Positions 20,848 through 28,286 of a stretch of 64,000 nt of DNA are shown in pieces. The notes under the pieces were generated by a model. It did not search any database. It was not told where the DNA came from and worked only from the letters and a program-made list of their open reading frames with translations. The position numbers and the translations under genes were made by a program. Numbering within the stretch: the first letter of the stretch is position 1; each line of letters starts with the position of its first letter. The DNA is taken from assembly GCF_030252345.1 (NCBI RefSeq), contig NZ_CP126980.1, forward strand, positions 124,001 through 188,000. Reading direction: 5' to 3'. The DNA is from Actinoplanes oblitus. GTDB taxonomy: Bacteria > Actinomycetota > Actinomycetes > Mycobacteriales > Micromonosporaceae.

Positions 20848-21624
20848 ATGGAGCAGCCGACGATCGGCGACGCCTTCGGCGACATGATCAGAGACGCGTA
20901 CGCGGTACGGACCGGCATCGGCCCGCGCCCGCTGGCCGGTGGGCGCCTGCCCCGGCCGGTGATCGAGGTGATCGAACGGGACGACGGGCTGATCAACGGC
21001 GCTCCCGCCGACCACTACCTGGACGAGCCGGACGCCTGGCAGCCGCACGACCATCGAGCCCTGCGGCTGTGTCGCGGCCACGTGCTGGACATCGGCGTCG
21101 GAGCGGCCCGGATCGCGCTCGAGCTGCAACGCCGCGGCATGGCGGTGACCGGCCTGGACACCTCGGCCGGCGCGATCGAGGTGGCCCGCAAGCGCGGCCT
21201 GCGCGACACCGTGCTGAGCACCGTGGACGGGTACGCCCGCGCCACCGCCCGGTACGACACGTTCCTGCTGCTCGGCAACAACCTGGGCCTGCTGGAAGGC
21301 CCGGAGCGGGCGCCGGTCTTCCTGGACGCGCTGGCCCGGCTGGCGAACCCGGGTGCGCGGATCATCGCGCAGGGCGCCGACCCGTACGGCACCAAGGATC
21401 CGGTGCACGTGGCGTACCACCGGCGCAACCGGGACCGCGGCCGGCTCGGCGGGCAGCTGCGGCTGCGGCTGCGCTACCGGCTGGTGGCCAGCGACTGGTT
21501 CGACTACCTCAACTGCTCGGTCGACGAGCTGGCCGAGTTGCTCACCGGTACCGGGTGGCGGCTGAAAGCGATCGACCGCGAGGACCACCCGTACTACCTT
21601 GCGGTCATGGAGCGAGACCGTTGA
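20848..21624 (+). CDS. Class I SAM-dependent methyltransferase
   Basis: This 258-residue protein has motif I VLDIGVGAARIALELQRRG (about residues 76-94), an acidic residue after the next strand (VTGLDTS), and YDTFLLLGNNLGLL as motif IV. The substrate is unknown. ATG 20848 is preferred, although the frame is open much further upstream where the opposite-strand PPOX gene lies. Its stop codon overlaps the kptA TTG start. Confidence 0.82.
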   Translation: MEQPTIGDAFGDMIRDAYAVRTGIGPRPLAGGRLPRPVIEVIERDDGLINGAPADHYLDEPDAWQPHDHRALRLCRGHVLDIGVGAARIALELQRRGMAVTGLDTSAGAIEVARKRGLRDTVLSTVDGYARATARYDTFLLLGNNLGLLEGPERAPVFLDALARLANPGARIIAQGADPYGTKDPVHVAYHRRNRDRGRLGGQLRLRLRYRLVASDWFDYLNCSVDELAELLTGTGWRLKAIDREDHPYYLAVMERDR

Positions 21625-22187
21625 CCGAACTCTCCCGGGATCAGGTGCGCCTCAGCCGGCGGATGTCCCTGGTACTGCGCCACCGGCCCGAGGTGGCCGG
21701 TCTGACGCTCGACGCGAACGGCTGGGTGCCGGTCGCCGATCTCCTCGCCGCCCTGCGGATCAGCCGTGCCGAGCTGGACCACGTGGTCGCCTTCAACGAC
21801 AAGTCCCGCTTCGCGATCGCCGCCGGCGACGACGGCGTGGAGCGGATCCGGGCCAGCCAGGGGCACTCCCGCCGGGTCGCCGTCGACCTGGACCTGCCGT
21901 CGGCCGAGCCGCCCGCGGTGCTCTACCACGGCACCCCGCGGGCCAACCTCGACTCGATCCTGCGCGACGGCCTGCGCCCGGGCTCCCGGCACCACGTGCA
22001 TCTGTCGGTGGACGTGCCGACCGCGCTGACGGTGGGCCGGCGGCGGTCGGCCGACGTCGTGGTGCTCACCGTCGCGGCGGGCGCGATGACCGCCGATGGG
22101 CACCTGTTCCATCGCAGCGCCAACGGGGTCTGGTTGACCGCTGTCGTCCCACCGGCGCACCTTTCGCTAAAACGGACAAATCCGTAA
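21621..22187 (+). CDS. kptA: RNA 2'-phosphotransferase (Tpt1/KptA family)
   Basis: This 188-residue enzyme family transfers a 2'-phosphate from RNA to NAD+, the last step of tRNA splicing in eukaryotes; the bacterial role is unclear. It shows RMSLVLRHRPE, the winged-helix NGWVPVADLL, IRASQGHSRRV and the NAD-binding YHGT, with HVHLS and R-rich strands after it. The start is TTG 21621, giving a TTGA overlap with the methyltransferase stop and placing the conserved N-terminus at residue 1. Confidence 0.93.
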   Translation: MTELSRDQVRLSRRMSLVLRHRPEVAGLTLDANGWVPVADLLAALRISRAELDHVVAFNDKSRFAIAAGDDGVERIRASQGHSRRVAVDLDLPSAEPPAVLYHGTPRANLDSILRDGLRPGSRHHVHLSVDVPTALTVGRRRSADVVVLTVAAGAMTADGHLFHRSANGVWLTAVVPPAHLSLKRTNP

Positions 22188-22270
22188 TCTGCCAGCTTGA
22201 GCGTCCATCCACAATGGTGGTACGCCCGGATCACCGGACATCTCCCGGGTCGTCTCGTTAGCGTGGACGG

Positions 22271-22852
22271 ATGGGGACGGTCACGCGGCGTCATCTCACC
22301 GATATCCCCAGTGCACCCGGACTCGTCAGCGCCCTCGTTCTGGTCGTGGTGCTGGTGACCCTCGCGCTCGGTCTGCCGGCGCTCGACCGTGCCGTCCCGG
22401 CCCAGCGCGCGGTGCCGGCCGGGCAGCCGTACCGGGTCGGCGCCGGAGTGACGGTGGTGCCGCCACCGGGCGCGACGCTCGACGTCACCGGCACCAGGCC
22501 GGCCGACGACCGCGGCACCGCGCTGTTCCGGCTCGGCCGGGTGCGGTACGCGATAGCGGTGCAGCCCTTCTCCGGTGACCTCACCGCGGCCGCCGTCCGG
22601 CTCCGCCAGCGGATCACCGGCAACTCCGGCTACCAGGTGACCGGCACGCAGCTGGCGGTCTCCACCGCCGGCGGCCTGGCCGGTCTGCAGGGCGGGTACA
22701 CCGCCGGCGACCGCGGCGGCCGGTACGCGGTCTTCGTCGCGCACGGCCTCAGCGTCGAGGTCACTGTCAGCGGTGCCGACCTGGACCTGGACCACACCCT
22801 GCCGGCCATCGACGCGAGCACCCGGACGCTGCGCTACGAGGGCGGCCGATGA
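22271..22852 (+). CDS. Membrane-anchored protein of unknown function
   Basis: This 193-residue protein has one N-terminal membrane helix (GLVSALVLVVVLVTLALGL, about residues 17-35) followed by an extracytoplasmic, beta-prone domain of 150 residues with no recognisable catalytic residue. The ATG overlaps nothing upstream; 83 bases separate it from kptA. Its stop overlaps the start of the PrsW-type protease gene by four bases, so it may be a partner or substrate of that protease. This is inference from context only. Confidence 0.75.
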   Translation: MGTVTRRHLTDIPSAPGLVSALVLVVVLVTLALGLPALDRAVPAQRAVPAGQPYRVGAGVTVVPPPGATLDVTGTRPADDRGTALFRLGRVRYAIAVQPFSGDLTAAAVRLRQRITGNSGYQVTGTQLAVSTAGGLAGLQGGYTAGDRGGRYAVFVAHGLSVEVTVSGADLDLDHTLPAIDASTRTLRYEGGR

Positions 22853-24129
22853 GCGACCCGGTGCGGCCCGGCGCCGCCCGGGCGGCCACCCTGGTCCGGC
22901 TGCCCGCGTTCTGGGTGGTGGTCGTCCTGCTGGCGGCCGGCGCGGTCCGGATGTCGCAGCTGCTGGGCCGGTTCCTGGCCGCCTACCCGGTCGCCACGGT
23001 CACCGCCCTGGTCCTGTTCGCGCTGCTCGCCGTCCCGTTCTGGCTGTTCGTCCAGGAGCTGGACTTCCTGGAACGGGAGCCGGCCGGCCTGCTCGTCGTC
23101 GCGTTCGCCTGGGGTGGTCTGGTGGCCACCAGCGTCTCCATCCCGGGCAGCACGGCCCTGGAGGATCTGATCGCCAAGCTGGGCTCACCCGGCCTGGCCG
23201 CGGACTGGGGTGCCGCGCTGGCCGGTCCCACGGTCGAGGAGATCGCCAAGACGCTCGGCGTGGTCGCCATCGTGCTGATCGCCCGCTCCCAGGTGAACAG
23301 CGTGCTGGACGGGGTGGTCTACGGCGCGCTGGTCGGGCTGGGCTTCCAGATCGTCGAGGACATCGTCTTCGCGATCGGCGCTGTCGCGCTGGCCGGGCAG
23401 GGCGACGAGGTCCAGCCGGTGATCACCACGTTCCTGGTCCGCGGATTCCTGGCCGGGGTGTGGAGCCATACCCTGTTCGGCGCGCTGGCCGGCGCCGGCA
23501 TCGGCTACCTGGTGGTCGCCACCGATCGTGGCTGGCCGCGCCGGCTCGCCATGGCCGCGCTGGCCCTCTTCGGCGCCTGGGCCTCGCACGTGCTGTGGAA
23601 CTCGCCGCTGTTCCGCGACGGCCTGGGCAACGGCGCGGTGGCACTGCTCGCCGTGCTGGTCTTCAAGGGCCTGCCGCCGCTGCTGCTGATCCTCTGGCTG
23701 GTCCGCCGCGCGCACGACCGGGAGGCGGAGTTCTACGTCGCCCGGCTGGCCCGCCTCGGCGATCCCGAAGTGATCACCGAGGGCGAGCTGCGGGCGCTGG
23801 GCTCGGGTGCGCGCCGGGCCGCGGCCCGCCGTCATGCCGCGGACCGCGCGGGTCGCAAAGCCAGGGCTGCGGTACGCCGTTTGCAGCGTGCCCAGGCCCG
23901 GCTGGCGGTCGAGCTCAGCCGGGCCCCGGAACTCGCCGGGCCGGCGCACTCCCTCGCCGGCCCGCAGCACGCCGAGGTGCGCGCCCACCGGGCCGCCCTG
24001 GTCGCGCTGGGACACCCGGAAGCGGTCGAGGGCCACCGGTCCTGGCGGCACACCGCTTCGACGGCGGTCACCGCGGCGGTGGCGATCGCCGTGCTCTGGG
24101 TCGCGCTGTCCGCCCTCGGCGGCTCCTGA
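22849..24129 (+). CDS. PrsW family intramembrane metalloprotease
   Basis: This 426-residue multi-spanning membrane protein has the PrsW signatures GPTVEEIAKTL (EExxK), GLGFQIVEDIVFAIG (FxxxED) and a histidine helix SHTLFGALAGAGIGY. PrsW of Bacillus cleaves the anti-sigma factor RsiW; family members act on varied membrane proteins. About seven helices fill residues 15-290. The C-terminal 130 residues form a soluble Arg/Ala-rich, helical tail, and a last hydrophobic segment (VTAAVAIAVLWVALSAL) ends the protein. It overlaps the upstream membrane-protein gene by ATGA. Confidence 0.88.
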   Translation: MSDPVRPGAARAATLVRLPAFWVVVVLLAAGAVRMSQLLGRFLAAYPVATVTALVLFALLAVPFWLFVQELDFLEREPAGLLVVAFAWGGLVATSVSIPGSTALEDLIAKLGSPGLAADWGAALAGPTVEEIAKTLGVVAIVLIARSQVNSVLDGVVYGALVGLGFQIVEDIVFAIGAVALAGQGDEVQPVITTFLVRGFLAGVWSHTLFGALAGAGIGYLVVATDRGWPRRLAMAALALFGAWASHVLWNSPLFRDGLGNGAVALLAVLVFKGLPPLLLILWLVRRAHDREAEFYVARLARLGDPEVITEGELRALGSGARRAAARRHAADRAGRKARAAVRRLQRAQARLAVELSRAPELAGPAHSLAGPQHAEVRAHRAALVALGHPEAVEGHRSWRHTASTAVTAAVAIAVLWVALSALGGS

Positions 24130-24130
24130 C

Positions 24131-24379
24131 TCAGGCGACCGGCGGGATCCCGCCGTCACCGTCGACGATGGTGTCCGGGGTGCCGTCCTCGTCGAGGTCC
24201 ACCATCGTCACGTCGACCTTGCCGTCGCCGTCGGTGTCGAACTGGAACAGGTCCGGCTTGCCGTCCCCGTCGGTGTCCGACACCCACACGTCGATCTTCC
24301 CGTCGTGGTTCGCGTCGCTGGTGATCAGGTCGACGCGGTCGTCGCCCCGGGTCTCGACGATCTCCTGCGGCTCGCTCAT
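24131..24379 (-). CDS. Small Asp-rich repeat protein, calcium-binding-like
   Basis: This 82-residue, very acidic protein has no signal peptide. Four consecutive 13-residue units follow the pattern D-x-x-x-D-G-x-x-D plus four hydrophobic-rich residues: DANHDGKID, DTDGDGKPD, DTDGDGKVD, DLDEDGTPD. These loops resemble EF-hand, dockerin or thrombospondin type-3 calcium sites. GAAGGAG sits five bases before ATG, so it is clearly expressed as its own gene. The role is unknown. It lies one base from the convergent PrsW stop. Confidence 0.82.
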   Translation of the reverse strand: MSEPQEIVETRGDDRVDLITSDANHDGKIDVWVSDTDGDGKPDLFQFDTDGDGKVDVTMVDLDEDGTPDTIVDGDGGIPPVA

Positions 24380-24532
24380 CTCGTCTCCTTCAGCTCGGGT
24401 TCCGCCCGACTGTGCCGCTTCGTCACCCCCGGCACAACCGCCACATCAATACCCGGCACACGCAAGGGGCAGTCCGCCGGCGGTGCCGGGTACCGCCGGG
24501 CCCGGCGCGCGGCGCGGGTAACGTACGCCGTC

Positions 24533-24952
24533 GTGGATATCGCGGAAGACGGCATGCAGCACCTCTTCACCAGCAACGGAGGCGGTGCGCTCGCCGAGCG
24601 GATGGGCATCAGGATCACCGAGGCGACCGCCGAGCGGGTGGTCGGGACGATGCCCGTCGAGGGCAACACCCAGCCGTACGGCCTGCTGCACGGCGGGGCG
24701 TCCTGCGTGCTCGCCGAGACCCTCGGCTCGGTCGGCGCGGTGCTGCACGGCCAGACAGTGGACCGGCCGTTCGCCGTCGGGGTGGACATCAACGCGACCC
24801 ACCACAAGGCGGCCCGCTCCGGGCTGGTGACCGGCGTCGCGGTGCCGGTGCACCGGGGACGTGCCGTCGCCACCTACGAGGTGGTCCTGGAGGACGAGGC
24901 CGGCGAGCGGGTCTGCACCGCCCGGATCACCTGCCTGCTGCGCGGCGCGTGA
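24533..24952 (+). CDS. Hotdog-fold thioesterase (PaaI/MenI type)
   Basis: This 139-residue acyl-CoA hydrolase-like protein has QPYGLLHGGASCVLAETLGSVGA with the conserved HGG and a following Glu that acts as catalytic base. GVDINATHHKAARSGLVTG and AVATYEVVLEDEAGERVCTARITC complete the fold. MenI (DHNA-CoA hydrolysis for menaquinone) and PaaI are both possible. The start GTG 24533 has no ribosome site but TAACGT lies 9 bases upstream, so the message may be leaderless. ATG 24554 is an alternative. Confidence 0.88.
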   Translation: MDIAEDGMQHLFTSNGGGALAERMGIRITEATAERVVGTMPVEGNTQPYGLLHGGASCVLAETLGSVGAVLHGQTVDRPFAVGVDINATHHKAARSGLVTGVAVPVHRGRAVATYEVVLEDEAGERVCTARITCLLRGA

Positions 24953-25014
24953 TCAGTAAGGGTTCCGCACTGATCAACGGGCGGTCCTTGACGGTTCCGC
25001 GTACGGTTCTCAAC

Positions 25015-25404
25015 GTGACCGAAGTACCACAGCATGCGTTCGACGACGCCACGCAGATCCTGACCTGCGCGCTCAGTGGTGACCACGATGCTGTGGCCAG
25101 CACCTTCGACGCCGTCGTCTCGCGGGACGGCGTGGTCGGCGCCTGGGATGTCGCGTGGTGCCTCGCCGCGACGATGGTCGGCGACCTGCCCGGCGGTGGT
25201 GGCTGGACCCTCGAGTTCCCCGGCATCGACGACGCGCGTTACGACAAGCGCTGGGTCGCCCGCTTCGTCAGCGCGTATGTGAACGGTGACTTCCCGACCG
25301 GCGAGGCGCTGTTCGGCGCCGCGATCGCCGACGGGCAACTGCCGGACTGCCTGCTCGCCCTCGCCGGCTCCACGGTCGCCACCCTGCGTCATCGGGCGGC
25401 GTGA
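25015..25404 (+). CDS. Conserved hypothetical protein
   Basis: This 129-residue soluble acidic protein starts VTEVPQHAFDDATQILTCALSGDHDAVASTFDAVV. It is helix-rich, with a central YDKRWVARFVSAYVNGD block, and I do not recognise a family. GTG 25015 is chosen because composition becomes typical coding from there and the product starts with an amphipathic helix. TACGGT seven to eight bases upstream hints at a leaderless message. The gene is convergent with the next one by one base. Confidence 0.65.
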   Translation: MTEVPQHAFDDATQILTCALSGDHDAVASTFDAVVSRDGVVGAWDVAWCLAATMVGDLPGGGGWTLEFPGIDDARYDKRWVARFVSAYVNGDFPTGEALFGAAIADGQLPDCLLALAGSTVATLRHRAA

Positions 25405-25405
25405 C

Positions 25406-25714
25406 TCACCGCGTCTTGTGGTAAAGCGCTTTCGCGTACTGCGTCGCGGCGGCCGCGTTGTACATCGACGCGAACGACATGAAGAACTGGTTGTCGGAGA
25501 TCGTCCGGGACGCGTGTGCGGTACCGGCGAACCGGATGTCAGCTTCCGCCTCGGACAGGCCCCGCGCCTTGAACTGCCGACGCATCGCCTGCTTACCGCT
25601 GCGGAAGGCGTCGGCGGCCTCCTCGGCCAGCTTCAAGAAGGTCATCGCCTTCTCGCTCATCGCCTCGGCCAGGTTGTAGGCCGTCTGTTCTTCCTCGTTG
25701 GTGAAGGTCTGCAC
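25406..25714 (-). CDS. Conserved actinobacterial small helical protein
   Basis: This 102-residue helical protein is MQTFTNEEEQTAYNLAEAMSEKAMTFLKLAEEAADAF and onward. There is no membrane helix, and Glu/Ala-rich amphipathic helices dominate. GTG 25714 is chosen because GAGGAGG lies nine bases upstream, although the frame continues upstream. The family is unknown to me. Confidence 0.72.
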   Translation of the reverse strand: MQTFTNEEEQTAYNLAEAMSEKAMTFLKLAEEAADAFRSGKQAMRRQFKARGLSEAEADIRFAGTAHASRTISDNQFFMSFASMYNAAAATQYAKALYHKTR

Positions 25715-25971
25715 GACGCTGAGCCTCCTCACGAACCCGGGTCCAGAGCGGACCGATCCCGATAACACTCTGATTGAGGCGGCGGCCGCCTACAAGGGCC
25801 CACGCATGCCGGGGGCCGCGCGATCCACGTAGGAGCGTGACGCCGATCACGGTGATGACTGCCGACAATCGGTCGAAACGGGGAGGCGCGCCGGAACGGT
25901 ACCGTTCTACGATGTGGCGTCGCCGGTGATCGACATCGCCGAATCCGCTTCTCTTCGGGGGAAATGCCGTC

Positions 25972-27024
25972 ATGTTCCTGACCAGTCGCAAGGCTCTCGC
26001 CACGATCGGCGCCACCGCCGTCGCCGTGGCCGCGGCCACCACCCTCTTCGCCGCCCCGGCGCAGGCCGCCACCGCGGGCCTGGCGCGGGTGTCCGGCACC
26101 ACCGTCAAGTTCAACGCCCTGATGACCAAGTCGAACTCGCTGGTCATCACGGTCTCCGGCCGCACCGTCACGCTGGACGACAAGGTCGCCATCAAGGCCG
26201 GCAAGGGCTGCAAGGCGGTCCGGGGTGACAAGACCAAGGTCAAGTGCACCACCTCGTCGAAGCCGAAGAAGCTGATCATCGCGCTCGGCGACAAGAACGA
26301 CCGGGTCGTCAACAAGACCGGCATCTACATGCTGGCCGACGGCGGCACCGGCGACGACACGCTGTACGGCGGTAGCGGCGCCGACCAGCTGCAGGGCGCG
26401 TCCGGCAACGACAAGCTCTACGGCAACAACGGCAACGACAAGCTGTTCGGCGAGAACGGCAACGACTTCCTGGTGGCCGGCGCCGGCAACGACGACATCT
26501 ACGCCGGCGCGGGCAACGACCGGGCCTACGGTTACGCCGGCAACGACCGCATCGCCGGTGAGGCCGGCAACGACGCGATCTACGGCGGCGTCGGCAACGA
26601 CACCATCGTGGGACTGGCCGGCAACGACTCGCTGAGCGGCGAGGACGGCGCCGACGTGATCTTCGGTGACGATTACAAGGCCGGCCCCTACGGCGCCGAC
26701 TCGATCTCCGGTGGTAACGGCAACGACATCCTGCTCGGCGGTTCCGGCAGCGACAAGCTCTACGGCGGCAACCACGACGACACCCTGTACGGCGCCTACG
26801 CCAACCAGGACTCCGGTGCTCCGTACGGCACCACCGGCTCGGACTACCTCGCCGGCGGCAACAACGGCACCCGCGGCGACTACTGCCTGACCGTGGGCGC
26901 CGCCAGCTACAACACCTGCGAGTACAACTGGACGACCGCGTCGGTCTCCGCCCTCGACGCCGAGTCCACCCACCCGCGGGTCCCGGCCGACGTGAAGAAG
27001 CGCCTCGCGGACGCCTCGCACTGA
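25972..27024 (+). CDS. Secreted RTX-like calcium-binding repeat protein
   Basis: This 350-residue protein has a Sec signal peptide ending AAPAQA|ATAG (about residue 33). A small beta-rich domain with a Cys pair (GKGCKAV...VKCTTS) follows, then about 16 glycine/aspartate nonapeptide repeats of the type G-G-x-G-x-D-x-[LI]-Y from residue 120 to 280. The repeats form a calcium-bound parallel beta roll in RTX proteins. A C-terminal Cys pair (DYCLTVGAASYNTCEYNW) closes it. RTX proteins of Gram-negatives use type I secretion, whereas here the Sec signal replaces that. GGGGGAA precedes the ATG. Confidence 0.9.
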   Translation: MFLTSRKALATIGATAVAVAAATTLFAAPAQAATAGLARVSGTTVKFNALMTKSNSLVITVSGRTVTLDDKVAIKAGKGCKAVRGDKTKVKCTTSSKPKKLIIALGDKNDRVVNKTGIYMLADGGTGDDTLYGGSGADQLQGASGNDKLYGNNGNDKLFGENGNDFLVAGAGNDDIYAGAGNDRAYGYAGNDRIAGEAGNDAIYGGVGNDTIVGLAGNDSLSGEDGADVIFGDDYKAGPYGADSISGGNGNDILLGGSGSDKLYGGNHDDTLYGAYANQDSGAPYGTTGSDYLAGGNNGTRGDYCLTVGAASYNTCEYNWTTASVSALDAESTHPRVPADVKKRLADASH

Positions 27025-27050
27025 CGCACCCGGCACAGCGCACCACAGCG

Positions 27051-27078
27051 GCGCCCGGCGGTCCTCCGCCGGGCGCCG
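27051..27078. terminator. Terminator after the RTX-like gene
   Basis: GGCGCCCGGCGG pairs perfectly with CCGCCGGGCGCC around TCCT and is followed by GCCCTTTT. Confidence 0.9.
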
Positions 27079-27140
27079 CCCTTTTCCCGCGAAGAGCCCG
27101 CCTCACGCGCCAGGTCCGCTCCTCTTCCGCGCAGACCCTT

Positions 27141-27304
27141 TCCGGTACGCCCGGAGCAGCCCAGCCTCGATCACGGTCCACACGCCGGCCGCCGCAGGCC
27201 GGAGCTGGATCGGGTCGTCCGCTCCGGTACGCCCGGAGCAGCCCCGCCTCGATCACGGTCCACACGCCGGCCGCCGCACGCCGGAGCCGGACCGGGTCGT
27301 CCGC
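27141..27304. repeat. 82-bp direct tandem duplication
   Basis: TCCGGTACGCCCGGAGCAGC starts at 27141 and again at 27223. The two 82-bp units differ at only a handful of positions. On the minus strand both units stay open in one frame, but no start or ribosome site supports a gene. The surrounding 27079-27762 shows no convincing gene, and its codon usage in every frame is irregular. Confidence 0.75.
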
Positions 27305-27762
27305 GCCAACGCACGTGTCGACGGCAGCGCCTGCCAGCCCCGCCCGTAACCGCTGCGCCTGCTGCTCGGCCCCCGCCCGCCCTCGACGCCGGGCACCTGC
27401 CCCTGGCCGAGTGTCTCCGTCCCCGCACGCACGACAGGGCGCGTTACCTACTCATCCGGCATGAAGCGAAACAGCCGCCGCCCCGGCTCGCGCGAAGCAC
27501 CGTGCCGTAGCCGAAATTCGTCCTGTGACGGCAGTCACCGGTCGGCGGAATCGCGCTTTAGCGGGTCCGAACCGGCGCCGGCCGCCGTTTACCGGAGGGG
27601 TCAGAGGCTTCGTGAGGGGCGTTGCCCCATCAGGCCGGACGTTTCACCATTAGCCAGCCTGGCTTGCCTCTGGCGTGCGACGGAAATCCCTCGGAGCAAT
27701 CCGCTGGCAAGTTGTCGCGATCGGAAGGTCCGGCGATGGGCGGTCACGCCCGGAAAGCAAAA

Positions 27763-27796
27763 CGTCCACCATGCGTTTCCGCAGGTGGACGATGCT
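27763..27796 (-). terminator. Terminator of the tRNA Glu-Asp-Phe operon
   Basis: Read on the minus strand, GTCCACC pairs with GGTGGAC, with an inner TGCG-GAAA-CGCA tetraloop stem, followed by GTTTT. It lies 20 bases past the 3' end of tRNA-Phe. Confidence 0.85.
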
Positions 27797-27815
27797 CAAA
27801 GCCCGGCGAGAGGCC

Positions 27816-27892
27816 TGGTGGCCAGGGGCGGGGTCGAACCGCCGACCTTCCGATTTTCAGTCGGACGCTCGTACCAACTGAGCTACCTGGCC
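27816..27892 (-). tRNA. tRNA-Phe (GAA)
   Basis: This is a 77-base cloverleaf including an encoded CCA. The acceptor stem is GGCCAGG/CCTGGCC, the anticodon loop CTGAAAA with anticodon GAA is closed by TCCGA/TCGGA, and the T loop is TTCGACC. It is last of three tRNAs in one minus-strand unit. Confidence 0.97.
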
Positions 27893-27907
27893 GCGCTTGG
27901 TGCTTTG

Positions 27908-27981
27908 CGGTCCTGACGGGACTTGAACCCGCGACCTCCGCCTTGACAGGGCGGCGAGCACTCCAACTGCTCCACAGGACC
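27908..27981 (-). tRNA. tRNA-Asp (GTC)
   Basis: This is a 74-base cloverleaf without encoded CCA. The acceptor stem is GGTCCTG/CAGGACC with discriminator G, the anticodon loop CTGTCAA (GTC) is closed by CCGCC/GGCGG, and the T loop is TTCAAGT. Confidence 0.97.
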
Positions 27982-28041
27982 TTGCTATTCACTTCTGTCT
28001 TGCTCTGGCCGGCTCGCGACCTGCGCCGCAAACCTTACCAG

Positions 28042-28114
28042 TACCCCCAACGGGATTCGAACCCGTGCTACCGCCTTGAAAGGGCGGCGTCCTAGGCCAC
28101 TAGACGATGAGGGC
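28042..28114 (-). tRNA. tRNA-Glu (TTC)
   Basis: This is a 73-base cloverleaf without encoded CCA. The acceptor stem GCCCTCA/TGGGGGT has two G-T pairs, the anticodon loop CTTTCAA (TTC) is closed by CCGCC/GGCGG, and the T loop is TTCGAAT. It is first of the three-tRNA unit, so its promoter must lie in 28115-28286. Confidence 0.96.
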
Positions 28115-28286
28115 AACTCCGCCATCATTGCACATCGAGCTGGCGACCCGATCTGCAACGCTTGGTGGCCTTCGCCCCAACCGCGCCCCGTTGAAGGCTT
28201 GCAAAGCATATGTGATCCACCAAGCGCCCGCCAAATCGGTATCCCCCTTTTCGCCGGCAAGTCGTTGACCTGCGAAAACAGGGGGT

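Noticed and set aside
26309..27265. Minus-strand Arg/Cys-rich frame opposite the RTX-like gene
   Set aside because: It is a product of the Gly-Asp repeat codons read backwards, and no start signal is present.
27461..28095. Frames across the tRNA operon
   Set aside because: They run through three perfect tRNA cloverleaves.
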